This document shows, one piece after another, positions 37,601 through 49,502 of a DNA stretch of 64,000 nucleotides. Position 1 is the stretch's first letter. Each line of letters starts with the position of its first letter. The notes below the pieces were generated by a model, which saw only the letters and a program-made list of their open reading frames with translations, ran no database searches and was not told where the DNA came from. Origin of the DNA: Acanthochromis polyacanthus (lineage: Eukaryota > Chordata > Actinopteri > Pomacentridae); the NCBI RefSeq assembly GCF_021347895.1, contig NC_067118.1, positions 34,527,255 through 34,591,254 on the forward strand. The letters are read 5' to 3'. A program made the translations under genes and the position numbers.

Positions 37601-40600
37601 ATGTGCACTATAATGCGCTTTTCAGTGAGTGAGTGTGAGGGTTGTGTGTGCTAGTAGGGGCAAAATATAAAGTAAAAGTAGTACAACAAGCATGTATTAG
37701 TTTCACAGGTGCCACTTTTCATGATTTCACATGTTCAAGATGTAAAAATGAGAATGTTGTGGATGGGATCCACCATCACTGCAGTTTGGATGAAATATCA
37801 GTAGCTCAGAGCCTTATGTCTCCGGCAGCCATGACAAATGATTAACTCTAATCATATGTCTCCCAACTCTGAGACTCATGAATCATTCCGAATGAACAGA
37901 TTAATAGCTCATAAATCTTATGAAGAACATTATATCTCTGCAATTAGAGCAGTCGAGCTGCAGCACAAGTCTCATGGTATATTCAAAATGTTTGGTGAAT
38001 ATTAAAGTGAAAAGACCATTTAGGAATACAGATCTGAGTGCAAGGAGAAACTGACTCTCTCTGCAGAAATACATCACGATAGTGGAGAGGGGCTTTAGTA
38101 ATGACAGAGAAAATACCAGGGGGAAAAATTACAGCACTTGATGTGAATGATGCGCCAGTTCTGCCACAGTTATCAAAATGTTGAGAATCTCCATTAGTCC
38201 ATTTATAGATGATAGTTGCTGTTTAAGGATGTTGTCATTATACCCCATTCATTCTGTAGAATACAGCCTCACAGAGACTCAATCTAACATTGGATAAATG
38301 ACAAAGATGCTCTGCAGGCCTCAGCATCTGGGCAACGTTACTTTTTCAAACAGTAAATAGCATAGTTAGTGCACACCCAGAGGAACAGACAAATAGTAAG
38401 TGTTCCACTCTTCCTGACCAACCAGCATTTCAACAGTCTTTTTGTAAGCATTTCTTGTTACTGCAGTGTGTGTTTCCCAGTGATAAAGCACCAGATATTC
38501 CTCAGGGTGCTGAAGGGAAGTAGTATATTCAGCAGATGTAATTATAATCTGGCAATCTGACACATTGTGAATGATTGTGTGTGGACCATGAACCTCAGAC
38601 AAGCAAACTACAGTATGCTAAGCCCCATATAATAATCTCCTCATAATATTTCCAGTGATGTCCTTGGGTCTCTGTGCATTCATTTCCTTGCTGCAAAATA
38701 TGATTCATGAACAAATTCAGTAAGTCCTAAATCGATCCTGTTTGCTTAGTAAACTTCACAAAGAATGTCCTACAGCTACATTGCTCGAAATGAATCACTC
38801 TGGTTCAGGTAAGGCGTCGGGCTGGTTTTGTCTTACCATCAACAACAGCTTCTATTTGTACTGTCACTGTCAGGTGGTCATGATTAAAGTTCCCAGAGGA
38901 CTTTCTTTCAACATTCTTAGCTTTTGAATTAACTGACTTTAAAATGATATTCACAGACATTGATCAAAATAGATCCTCAGTGCAAATTGCCTGTCTGCTT
39001 TTCCTTTGTTCTCCCAGAAGATTTTAGTACAGAACTTGCCTATTTGAACCCCATTTTCATAATTATGTCAAAATGTACACACTGGTCTTAATTTATTGTA
39101 CATCTCTGTAGCAACTGTCTGCTTCTAATTTCTTGTTTAAACAGCACATAAAACGAATAACAGCAAGTAATGTTAACTCATATTGTTGAGAAAGGAGCAA
39201 CAAAAGTTAATTTCAATAATTACCAAATGTTTTGAAGAAGATTCTGTGCCAGTAGTGTAGTATAAATAGATTTGGTTTGGGCAAACAAGAAGGTTGGAAG
39301 GTTGAGTCTTCGTCTTGGTTTGGGGGTTCTAATAATCACTTGATTAAGGTTTGGGAGACATTGTGGATCAGGGGACAATTGTCATCAGGGTTATATGTAC
39401 AGACTGTGTGGCTAATGTCAAAGAATGATCCTGTTCATGGTAAATAAAAACCCACAACGACTCTCTTTAGGAAACATGACATGTACAGTGGTTTTGTGTT
39501 AACTCTGATGTTTTGTTAACCAACCATCTACCCCGATCTCTTTGTCAGTACATGTATATATTGCTAATGTCACCAGACATCCTATTGCGGGTCCAGTGTA
39601 GCCACTTGAATGTAAACCGACTGATTCTTTTCTTCTTCTAGGGAAGACAATCTGGCAATACCTGCATCACATCCAAACATGATCATCAGGCTTGCTGGGC
39701 CACACAATGCAAGTCAAAAACTAGGGGCGACATGATCTGTCTTCGTCCGTCAAAGTTTCACTGAGGATAAACCCCAAAATTGGTTTTGTTGTTATTCTTC
39801 AAACCCAGGTATATGTATTCTTCATCCCAGTATCATTCATCTGCTCATTGGTTCTTTACCTGAATCATGCACTCGTCTGTGTTTTTCGTCGTGTGCGTGG
39901 CCACGTCTCCCCATGTATTGCAGTTGCATGGAAAGCTAATAAAATGGGACGTGTTTTTTTCATGTTCTTTTTATTTAATTCAGCAGACCTCTTTTGTTAT
40001 GTGCGTCCTCGTTTCTCTGTAAGTGTATAGGTAAAAGAGAGGTGAAATTGAATTTGTCCCCCTTCACTCTCCTATTTATTGTGTGAGGCCAAAGCCTGCA
40101 CAGAACACCCACACAGAATGACGAATTAATGAAATGCATTTCATGTGTGTCTTTGTAAAATGGAGCAAATTGGAAAATAAGTCCTCATATGTTAAGCTGC
40201 AGCAGTGCATACTTGCACATAATGAAGCTGCTTTTTCCTTTTTTTTTGAGACTATTGTGGTTAAACTATTGTGTTATTGTGAAAACTCGACCTTCTATCT
40301 TCAATCTCTATGCACACAGTTACAAAAAAAAAAGAAGTTGTGAACCTTCTGAACTTTAAACTTGCGTGTCCTACATGCCACACAATACTTAATTGTCCCT
40401 TTGATAATAATCAAGCACTGGGGATGAAGATGGAGTGAGATATTTTCTTTCACTGCCAGGACTGCTGGCTGTAAAACTTGTCTTAAAGGTCCATACCATT
40501 GCTTGCGAATATTCACAGAGCACTGTGACAGATATCAGTCCGGCACCACGGGAATGACAAGTAGTCTTTCCAGCAGCATTACGTCTGCTAATGAAACCCA

Positions 40601-40793
40601 TTTCAGTGACGTGTAAACAGCTCAGTGTGGTTGTCTTTGAAAGCAGTCTCTGAGGACTCTGACTTAGACCATGGGGAAATTAAATCATGATCAGCACTGG
40701 ATCAACTGCATCATCTTCTTCTGAATATGTCATTGTTTTATTTAAAGCTAGTTATTTAGAAAGAATGCAGAATGAAAAATAACTAAGAGTGTG

Positions 40794-40795
<2 letters not shown>
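37601..40795. other. Unassigned DNA
   Basis: No gene or transposon is recognised. The interval 37840-37960 (AATGATTAACTCTAATCATA, CAGATTAATAGCTCATAAAT) looks like a regulatory-type AT-rich block. At 39935-39945 an AATAAA occurs after a CpG-bearing stretch, but no exon can be supported. Confidence 0.45.
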
Positions 40796-40835
<40 letters not shown>

Positions 40836-40869
40836 TGGTGGTGGTGGTGGTGGTGGTGGTGGTGGTGGT
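40796..40869. repeat. Compound (GT)n-(GTG)n microsatellite
   Basis: GT dinucleotides run from 40796 to 40833, then a single A, then GTG trinucleotides from 40835 to 40869. A minus frame across it reads as polyproline and HT repeats and is an artefact. Confidence 0.97.
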
Positions 40870-41814
40870 AAAGGTTTGTTGCATGAAATTAGATGCATGT
40901 AATGAAAACCACATGAGAAATCCATCCATACACTAATCTCCATAATCACCCGAATTGAAAGTGTGCATTTTAGGTTGATTATTAGCAGGGGGAAAATAAA
41001 TTCTGTCTCTTCAGCTCCTAAATGTTCCACTACATTCATCAGATAGCTGCTGACTGTGTCTTTCTGCTGTTTGGTGCTGAGCAGGTAGTGTACAGCAGTT
41101 TTTTGTTTATTTTTTTTTTAAAAAGTGAGTATAGCTGCATGCTTTGGCTTAAAACACTGCTATGAGAACAATCAGAGTGAACAAAAAACAGCAAAGTCAC
41201 GACTAGCTCAGACAATAAGCTATAAAGCTTCTTAAAATGTTTCTTATTGTTTTCACATTTGATGCATTGTTTTAATAAAGCTATCAATTATAAATGCTTT
41301 AAAGTATCAAAAGTGAAAGTACAAATTCTGCAGTAAATGAGAACTAACTGGACTGTGTATCGAAAGATAAATGCTATGGGTGGAGGGATAATTGGACTTT
41401 TCTCTGATCTTCTCTTTCCTCTGTGAAATACTGAATAATGTAATATATTTGGTCTTAAAACAATTATTTAAATGAAACTCCCTCGAAGTCTGTGGGGAAA
41501 TCACTCTGAGGCTGGAGTGCTAATAACTCGTATCTGAAATGTAACAGGAGGCACCAACCAGACACTGCTGCTACAGCTGAATGTAGCGGAGTAAAGAAAG
41601 TGTAAAATGTTCTCCTGAAATGTAGTGAGGTGAAGTATGAAGTGGTATAATGGAGCCACAAGTAAAGCACAAGAACCTGAAATTTGTACTTGAGTGCAGC
41701 ACTTGAGCAAATGCAGCGAGTTATTTTCCAGCACGATTTTTAGCGAACTCTATCAACGGGCTGTCTTTGTTTCCTTTGCTTAATAGAAAATATAATGAGA
41801 AGCTCAAGAGTGCT
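40870..41814. other. Unassigned AT-rich DNA
   Basis: Several overlapping chance frames of 65-95 codons on the minus strand. No motif or repeat terminus is recognised. Confidence 0.5.
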
Positions 41815-41911
41815 GTGTGTGTAATAGTATTACTCATGTTGTGGGGACATAAATCTGTTTACAGTCACATACTGGGAACTGTTACCCCTTTTTGGGACAA
41901 ATAGCAAATCC

Positions 41912-42244
41912 AGCCATCCATTATCTATACACCACTTAATCTTCATTCGGGGTACAGGGGGAATGGAGCCTATTCCAGCTGACTTAGGGCGAAGGCAGGG
42001 GACACCCAAGACAGCTCACCAGTCTATCACAGGGCTATACATAGAGAGACAAACCAGCACACTCACATTCACACCTACGGACAATTTAGAATCACCAATT
42101 AACCTGGCAACTCGTAGTACCTGGAGAAAACCGATGCATGCACAGGGAGAACATGTACACTCCATGCAGAAAGATCCCAGGCCCAGACTTGGATGCGAAC
42201 CGATGATCTTCTAGCAAGGCGATGGTGCTAACCACTGAGCCACC
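41912..42244 (-). mobile_element. tRNA-derived SINE with target-site duplication
   Basis: On the minus strand the element opens GGTGGCTCAGTGGTTAGCAC (A box) and GGTTCGCATCC (B box), spaced as in a tRNA. A body with TTCTGCATGGAGTGTACATG and GGTTAATTGGTGATTCTAAA follows, and the tail ends GATAATGGATGG. It is flanked by AATAGCAAATCC (41900-41911) and AACAACAAATCC (42245-42256), a 12-bp duplication with two mismatches. Such SINEs are transcribed by RNA polymerase III and mobilised by a partner LINE; the LINE-like tail suggests that pairing. The family name is not certain. Confidence 0.85.
42191..42242 (-). promoter_or_regulatory. Internal RNA polymerase III promoter of the SINE
   Basis: A box TGGCTCAGTGG (complement of 42232-42242) and B box GGTTCGCATCC (complement of 42191-42201), about 30 bases apart. 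The B box departs from GGTTCGANTCC at one position (C for A). Confidence 0.75.
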
Positions 42245-42365
42245 AACAACAAATCCTCCCAACCTAAATGATTGAATTTTAGTCTAAAATTTTAGGTTTA
42301 GTTAAGGGAAGGATTGAGTTCAGGCAAGCAGTAGATATGATTAGGGTGAAATAATGGGAACATGA

Positions 42366-43876
42366 CTGTGTGTGGGTGCATCTTTGTCTTTATTCACAGC
42401 ACTATATTCAGCCTGCCAGCATAGTGAACAACAGTAACTCTCAAATTCACCAAAGTTCAATGTCCCATTAAATAGATATTCAGATTTATGAGTGAGTCTC
42501 AGCACTGGCATATCCTCAATGTCAGCTCAAGGCAGCTTTATATTGATAAAAGGCCAACACTGCTGCCTAATTGCTTGGACAGCACATATGGTCCGATACC
42601 CGGACCAAAACAGCTTTCAAAGTTTCAATTTTTCAGTCCAAGGCAATAATTAGTGTTACATCACTGAATATTAGCTTGTTTATGTGTTTGGATATGCGCT
42701 AATTTTGCCTCCACTGACCGTATGCTCTCTGATTACCACAAACCGCATACAGTTGTCAGTGATGATTTGCTCCTGTGGGGCGGTGATGTGGTTCATCATG
42801 GGCTGGAAAACTTAACACCCTCAGTGAGAGGGGGGGGGAAACGCGAAAAAATATTGCACCATACTAGCATATGTGTGATGAGGGAGACATTGAGTTGACA
42901 AGTGTGTTATGTGAATGGTTTTGAAAATGGAACTGCAGGGGAAAGCTGCATGGCAGGCACTTTTGAGTGAGGGTCATTCACCTCGCATCCAATACCTGTA
43001 AAGCTCAACTGTCCTCTCAATCGATCTGCAGGCTTAGGCAATGGCACAAAATGACCATCCAATATCTCACACAGGTACGCTGGATGTGAAACAAAAGTAG
43101 TTTGGGAAATACAGTGCTGCAAGTGTCTCTAGCTGACTTTAAAAGTGACTAATATGTACTGAAATGTGTTGGAATATGAAGGTGTTGGAAACAATATAAA
43201 ACATGGGTCCCAAAGCATACTCTAAAGTGAATAAAGCCTCATTTAAAATTAATGAAACAGAAGGAAAATGGTCTTGGTCAATAAAAGCAAATGACAGTCC
43301 TTAGGTTGATTTACAGCTCGAGAAGAAGAAAAGTACGTTTTTCATCAAACTACTTGCTTCCAGCTAGAGCACAAGTCAACCAGCAGAGTAGTAAGCAAGC
43401 TTTATCAAATATTAAAGTACGTCAAGTTTAATTTTCCAGTGTCAGTGTAGCAGAAATTCAGCCATGACAATACACACCGAGGTGATAAAGCAGCGACAGA
43501 CTCCTGGGTTGTGTGACTTACAGGTCTGAAAAGTTAGTCAGGACAAAGAAGTTGATATTTTTCTGTGTGTGTGTCGGTGTGCAGTCGTGTGGCTCTTGTC
43601 TGTGTGCATGCAGTGTAAGTTGTATATGAACGAGAATAAGATATGTGCACTGAGCGAACGCAGAGCTGACAGTTCTCATTAACCGGCAGACGGTGCGAGA
43701 TGAGATGTACTGGGACATGTTATGGATTGAAATGACAAATAACTCTATATAGGTTGTCGGCGGCTGCTCCCACAGAACGATGGGGTTGGTGGAAACAAGC
43801 GGCAGCAAGGTGCATCCCGTGTGTGTGTGTGATACAAATTGTAGCCCTTTTTGTCAAAGTTATTGCATTTTCTCTG
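42366..43876. other. Unassigned DNA
   Basis: A short G run lies at 42830-42838. The interval 43540-43820 contains GTGTGT patches. No gene is recognised. Confidence 0.45.
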
Positions 43877-44143
43877 TTACAACTCTGTAGGGTAAACCTG
43901 TTGGCGTTTAGGTGCGTTAGTATCCTCCTGCAGTGTGTGGATGATGTCGGCCGATGTTGAGGGCATGAAAAACGTGGTAGCATATTTCATTGGAATCTGC
44001 AGATGTTTTGCTCTATTATCAAGCTCATGAATTTGAATCACCACGCAGCCCTGAAGCTGCTGCTGTGATTGCTGCTCTTTTCTTCTATCTAACTCCGCGT
44101 TAAAGTAATTACCCGAGTTACTGCTGAACCAAAGCACCACCAT
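43877..44143 (-). CDS. Unrecognised 88-codon frame, Gln-rich helix
   Basis: The minus frame from ATG 44143 contains AELDRRKEQQSQQQLQG and IHELDNRAKHLQIP, a charged and glutamine-rich stretch that could form a coiled coil, in a locally CpG-bearing segment. It might be a decayed exon of a transposon-borne protein or chance. No family was recognised. Confidence 0.15.
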   Translation of the reverse strand: MVVLWFSSNSGNYFNAELDRRKEQQSQQQLQGCVVIQIHELDNRAKHLQIPMKYATTFFMPSTSADIIHTLQEDTNAPKRQQVYPTEL

Positions 44144-44663
44144 TTAGTCGTGCACTCAAGTGTGGAGAGGTATATAAATATATAGACTGTAGCAGTGTTG
44201 ATCATAACGATGCTATTTTGTGCTTGCTGTGGTCCCTCGCACATCTATATTCAGTGACAGGGTATACTTGTACCTCACTGCTGCCGCTGCCGCATTGACT
44301 GCACACACTAATTGCTGAAGTGAGCTCCCAGCCATCACAGTGCCAAACTGCACCTCCCATACAACCAAGCAGGGCTGAAACAATTATTGTACAGTCTTGT
44401 CGGCCTCAGGAGGAGTAGAAATGAATCCAGTCACTGAGCAGGTACAATCTGTATGTGATACAGTCCAACGACATTCGTCTAACTATTGGTTCCAAAGACT
44501 GAAATCATCTGCAGTGCTGCAAGTGCTAATGTTCCTCTCTTGCATTACTGCAAATTATCATGTTTTACTGTAAGTCTGAATACTAGTAGTTCAAACATGA
44601 CTCAACCACCCAGAAAATTCAAAACTTTTAATGAGCTAATTATATCAACATGTTGACACCTAA

Positions 44664-45290
44664 TGATGCTTTTCCACTAGGACCTACTCGGCTCAACCAT
44701 ACTCGGTTTGTGAGGTTTTCCATTGGTACATAGTACCTGATATCAGGTACTATTTTAGTACCTTCTCGGCCAGGTTCCCAAGTGAGCTGAGTCGAGCAGA
44801 TAATGTGACGTCTGCAGAGTGAAGGCCACTAATTGGAAAGGGAGCGACGACACATGAGACCTGTACTGTGGGCAAATGAAGAGGTCAAGACTATTCTGTC
44901 TTTGGTGGCTGACCAAAGAATACAGAGGGAGCTGGAGGTCACCGAGCGGAGGACCGCCCACGGATACAGTAGAACAGTGAAGCAGTGTCGGGAGAAGTTG
45001 AAAAAGCTCAAAAGTGACTATCAGTCCATCAAGGACCACAACGGCCAGAGTGGGTCAAATCGAAGATGTTGAAAGTGATTTAGCCAAATGGACGCCATTT
45101 ACGAGCATCGACTGACGAGCAGCAGGAGGGAGAGTGGCCTCGACTCCACCGCTGCATTATTCGAGACCATGTTCAAGAACGGCGACTGTTTTATGACTCC
45201 ACCCACAATGATGTGATGCTCAATTCTAATGGAAAACGGCCTAAACTGAGTCGAGTCGAGCCAAGTAAGTGCTAGTGGAAAAGCGCCTTA
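44664..45290 (+). mobile_element. PIF/Harbinger-like non-autonomous element, 627 bp
   Basis: The ends are inverted repeats of the form GCTTTTCCACTAGnACnTACTnGGCTC (left from about 44668, right complement from about 45285). The trinucleotide TAA lies on both sides (44661-44663 and 45291-45293), consistent with the 3-bp duplications of PIF/Harbinger. Inside is a Myb/SANT-like frame, the second gene typical of these elements; no DDE nuclease gene is present. The outermost few bases of the two ends differ, so the exact boundary is inferred. Confidence 0.75.
44854..45216 (+). pseudogene. Myb/SANT-like DNA-binding protein with two Trp-to-stop changes
   Basis: The frame begins MRPVLWANEEVKTILSLVAD and includes GYSRTVKQCREKLKKLKSDY and IKDHNGQSG, the trihelix Myb/SANT-like signature (conserved Trp early, EQC.xK.KxLKxxY later). 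In the Harbinger system this protein helps the nuclease reach the nucleus and bind ends. Two TGA codons at 45070-45072 and 45076-45078 occupy the places where family members have Trp in a KxWKWF motif. Reading continues in the same frame (FSQMDAIYEHR, ESGLDSTAALFE) to a stop at 45214-45216, so it is two point nonsense changes, not a frameshift. An open frame without ATG extends upstream to 44833. Confidence 0.8.
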
Positions 45291-45293
45291 TAA

Positions 45294-46239
45294 GTTTAAG
45301 GTAGCTAAGTAGAATTTGATTTCACTTGGATTCATCAACATTCTAATGCTACTGTGAGTGATCACCATTTCTTAGTGATTGTTATTCCAAGTGAATACTT
45401 TTTCCATCTCTCCAATGTCTCAATCTCTGCCTTCCCACCTGTCACTGTGAGCACACGAGCGAAAGTCCGGCATAAATCAGCACTCGGATCCAACTCCTCG
45501 GTGGAGAAATAACCTCTCTTCTGTTCTGGCATTTATCATTTATTGATGAAGGTAATTGTTCCTGGCACCAGCGAATGGAGCGACCCAGACACTGGATATT
45601 AAATCACTTCATCACCCTGAATGAAGGCTACACTTTCACTGGCGTCTGACGTCTCGTGACGGTTTACTTTTTGCTGCTTTTTGTCGTCTTTTAGAAAGCA
45701 GGTTATTCATTTGGGGAGCAAGTTTTTACAATGTTTTATTTACACTGGTGTTTCTGTAAAATAGATCTCCTCCTCTGATTGGCTGAGTGCCCCGCTCTCC
45801 GTGGCAGCTGGTACGTGTGGCGGAGCTGTACATCTGCTATACTAGGATGAGCAGGATATTAAACGTGTCATTGCTCTCCACAGGCAGATGGGAAGAGCTC
45901 ATTGAACCTGCCCTGTGTTTAATTATTTTTGATGCCAGTAAGTGGGTTGAAAATAAACAGCATCACCTAGGCGATGGGAGGCTCAGCTGCATGCGCCTAT
46001 GCATTGCAATTCTGCTTCTGGGATGTACGTGAGTATTTTAACATGCTGTTCATAAACGGACTGTTTTGAAAGATTGATTGTCTTTTTGTTCAGTGTAGCT
46101 TTAGCTTTTGTTGAAATCATGTATGGCCTCTCATATTATCTTATTCTACTCTATGAAACACTTTTTATACACTTTCATCTCCTCTGTGATGAAAAATTGG
46201 GAAAAAGAATCAACCAGAAAAACCCCAAACGGTTCAATA
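45294..46239. other. Unassigned DNA
   Basis: The interval 45440-45700 is richer in CpG than its surroundings. An inverted CCAAT (GATTGGCT) lies at 45777-45784, followed by a CpG-bearing 60 bases. A host promoter is possible but unsupported by an exon. Confidence 0.35.
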
Positions 46240-46740
46240 AAAGTACATGCGCACTGGATCCGGCAATTTCCCGCATCCCATTCATTGCCTATGTGAAACG
46301 CTCTGCATTGCATGCTGGTCCAGTTGCGGTGCGTTTCGAGTTGCAATCTGGTGTGTCTCTTCGGAGCAGGTCGCAGTGCATTTGCATAAAGTAGACTAAA
46401 TTTTTACTTTATGCAAATTTAATGCGGTGTGCGAGGGTCCAACGCATCTCGAAACATTCGTCAGATGCTTACACTAAACGAGGACAGATTCAGCAGCTGC
46501 ACAGGTTGTTTCTCACCTCAAATGCTTTCAGAAATACTTTTCGCTGAGCTACTTTCGTAATAAAAGAGAAAGTTTGCTGCAACGTTTGTCCGGCTTGAAA
46601 TCCAAGAGCAGACAGGTCCCGAGTCAACGCGTTTGTCCAATCGGAGGCACGCAGGATAAAGTACACACCCACCAAGCAGGCGATTTTCAGATGCGGCGCG
46701 TTTACATGCAGGAAAACGCATCTAGTAGACACGTAGCATA
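46240..46740. mobile_element. CpG-rich putative non-autonomous transposon
   Basis: Left and right ends carry an ATGTgAAACGC / GCGTTTACAT motif in inverted orientation (about 46290-46301 and 46698-46708). The segment is clearly richer in CpG than its flanks, and its left part is repeated, diverged and inverted at 1121-1250. A minus frame (46490-46732, 80 codons) is open but unrecognised. Exact ends and target-site duplication were not established. Confidence 0.4.
46380..46418. repeat. Perfect 14-bp inverted repeat with two octamer motifs
   Basis: Arms ATTTGCATAAAGTA (46380-46393) and TACTTTATGCAAAT (46405-46418) are perfectly complementary around an 11-base loop. Each arm contains the POU octamer ATTTGCAT / ATGCAAAT. 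It can form a hairpin. The same TGCATAAAGTAG word occurs in the 1.1-kb relative. Confidence 0.8.
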
Positions 46741-49462
46741 AGTAAGAAAAATATTGTTAGTAACAAAATCATATGCTCACTCGATGCACAAAGAAACATC
46801 GGCTTCTGAAACAGAGCAGGTTAAGTTAAACGCTGTTAAATTTGCATTTGACTCTTAGAAGCATCAAAACACAACACAGAGTTCAGTGAAATATAATTTA
46901 ACTATCTAATCAACTGACTTGTTGTGTTTACTTTTATATGAATCCTTTCAGTATTTTGAAGACAGTGTGCCCAGATGATGAAATATTAGGGAAGTTAAGT
47001 GTGTTAGTTCTGATATTATAATTTCAGTGAATTAAAAACAGATATTTATACCCTGGAGAAAGTAGCTGATGTGATTTTTTGTTGTTGTTATTGTTTGTAC
47101 TTTAATTATCAGGTTCTAGGTTCATGCGTTTCTACAACATTCCAACCAACTCCTGGCTCGGTGCAGGCGATCGTGGACAATCTGCTCGCAGAGGCAGGAA
47201 CATGTTGAAAATAGTGTTCAAAAGTTACATTAAACCATAAAAGCGTCAGTGGTCAAAATACGACTATGACTTAGAATTAAATGTTGAAAAAAAAAAAAAA
47301 GGAAGTGCATCCATGAAATGAAACTGAAGAAAAAAAAAAGCAAAAAAAGAAAGCTTAAGAATGAAATACTACTTCAGTAAATCTGTTAATTTAATATTGG
47401 CCAATTTTGAATTCTATTTCCCTGTCTTCTTTGCTCTTTCCACTCATGCATGTTTTGAGTGTATTTTCCTCTATTTGCACTGCGAGGAATCTAAACAGGC
47501 AAATAATAACTGAGCCTCAGTTTAGAGCTACTTTTATGTCTACTTATTCAGCAATCTGCCTGTTTTTTCTCTCTCTCTCCCATACTGAATACCCACATTT
47601 GGCCAAACCTTTTTGAAAATGTGAGGTAATTGCTTTAGGTTATGGAGGGCAGAGCAAAATTGTTCATTATAAGAAATATCTAAATGTTTTATCTTATTTT
47701 ACTTTGGTATTGTGTTTACATTAGTGTTTAAATGGAAGAAAAAGAAGATGAAACCACAACAGAGACTAGTCAAAGTGGAGAAATTGCGTGAAAAAGGAGA
47801 AATAGCACGATAGCTATCACTGACGTCACCGCCAATTCTATTCAGCACCTCAACTCTGAAATCATTTTATGCCATAAACATTCCCAGGGCTTTTATCTGT
47901 TCAGAAAGCTGAACGGGCAAGTGAGAGGTCCTGTGAGGATGAAAAAAACTCACATAGAAATGAAGTGATTTGAATATTAACTATGATTCCCAGGAAACTT
48001 GTATCTTGGGCCAAAAGATTGAAGCCAAACAGTGTGAGATGAGCCCGGCGGTTGAACTGAGATGGGAAGAGATGAAGAAGTTCAAATGCCAGTGCCATCT
48101 GATAAAATAAAAAGACCGATAAGGAATCAATTAGCTGCACCTAATATCAGCTTTTGTTTATCTCCACCATCTATAGATCTACATTAGCTTTAACAGCCTC
48201 AGAGTGTGCCGGTGTTCCGGAGGTGTGCAGGACTGCTGCCAATCAGCTTCATGTGGATATTCTGCTGATCCCATCAGTTCACTGAGAATTTCTTCAGATG
48301 ATCCTTTCTGAAAGGGGAAAAAAATTTCAGAAATGATAAATGTGTTGGCCTCGGTGTAAGATGAAATAACTAAAATAGGAAAACAGGCTTGTCATGGTAT
48401 GAAACTGCAGAGGTAATGTTGTGTATTTGGCTAAAAAATATCCTTGTGGACACTGGCTTTCTGTGAAAGTAAGAAAAAAGTAAAATGAGGACTGATTTTG
48501 TGATTATGTAATGAATACTTGTATTTATTTTATTGAGTGCTGCATTTGAATGATGCCTTTCTTCTCTCCATTGCTTCATGTGTAGATTCTAAATTGCATA
48601 CATCTGTATTCACATATTTCATGCTGTGCCATCACCAGTCATTACTCAGCACTCAAACTGTTTTTCTAGATAAACACAACACTTTTATGTAAGTTGTAAT
48701 GTCTGGATAGTGCACTATATATTACAAATACGTGAAAATGGACTACTCGAATAAGCTGTATATGGCTTGCCTTTGATCAAACGATAAACATTTTGATTAG
48801 TGCCTTTGTCTTGCCGGTCCCTCCTCGCTCACTGCTGCTGGGAAATAAAAGAGGCATTGACCGTGTCTACAAGCAGAAAATCCCTCTTCAAAAACATTGC
48901 TTTCGAAGAAGTCCACTTGCTTTGGCTGTCAAGGACACAACGGAGCATTTTGAGCAATGCTATCTCCACTGTTACATATAATAGCAGGCCTGATCCCTGA
49001 TCAAGGGCCGCGCTGCTGAGAGCGACGGAGACGGAACATCTCAAATACAGCCCTGTGGTATGAGAGTTTTGACAGATCAATTACACCATCTCCCCCAGTG
49101 CCACCACTGGTTGGTGGTTGGGTTGAGAGGCACACATAAGCCTGCAGATGAATAGCAGTTCAGTTTTCTAGGTTGTCTGAGGCAGCCGAGAATGGGGCCC
49201 AGGTTGTGGTGTTTATCTGGGCGTAGGGTTACACATAATCGAGTCTTTGAGAGGAGGACAGAGGCTTGAATAGGGCAGCCGGGATATCATTGGTTCCATC
49301 TCCTGAGCCATTGTATCTGCCTCAGTGTGCTGAATGCATGAAGAAAAGGAGAGGTATGGAAACATCTGAGACATTATCTCTGAGTGACAGCTGATACCAG
49401 CCTGGGAGAGAAGAGGACATTAAATACTGACCAAGTTTGTTTATGTCGAAGTGGTGACAGAC

Positions 49463-49464
<2 letters not shown>
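46741..49464. other. Unassigned DNA
   Basis: Poly(A) runs lie at about 47287-47300 and 47329-47348. No gene, splice structure or transposon ends were recognised. Confidence 0.45.

Positions 49465-49498
<34 letters not shown>
49465..49498. repeat. (GT)17 microsatellite
   Basis: An uninterrupted GT run of 34 bases. The minus frame of 139 codons across it contains an HTHT tract and is not considered coding. Confidence 0.95.

Positions 49499-49502
<4 letters not shown>

Larger units (their letters stand above)
41815..42365. repeat. Fish-type dispersed repeat split by a SINE
   Basis: The left part (ATGTTGTGGGGACATAAATC then TGTTTACAGTCACATA) and right part (CCTAAATGATTGAATTTTAG, GGTTTAGTTAAGGGAAGG, CAGGCAAGCAGTAG) join across the SINE into a repeat that I recognise as common in fishes (TGTGGGGACC... 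CTGTTTACACAGTCACA... TTAGGGTTAGGCAAGTAG). The SINE at 41912-42244 interrupts it. Boundaries are approximate. Confidence 0.6.

Noticed and set aside
40796..40869. CRISPR-like or satellite array
   Set aside because: It is a simple dinucleotide/trinucleotide microsatellite without spacers, in a vertebrate-type genome.
40752..41039. Polyproline and His-Thr-rich minus-strand frame
   Set aside because: It is a translation of the (GT)n-(GTG)n microsatellite.
42191..42242. A genuine tRNA gene
   Set aside because: A and B boxes are present, but no acceptor or anticodon stem can be folded and the element continues into a SINE body.
45062..45078. Frameshift in the Myb/SANT-like frame
   Set aside because: Checking the frame showed that downstream codons stay in the same phase; the breaks are two in-frame TGA codons.
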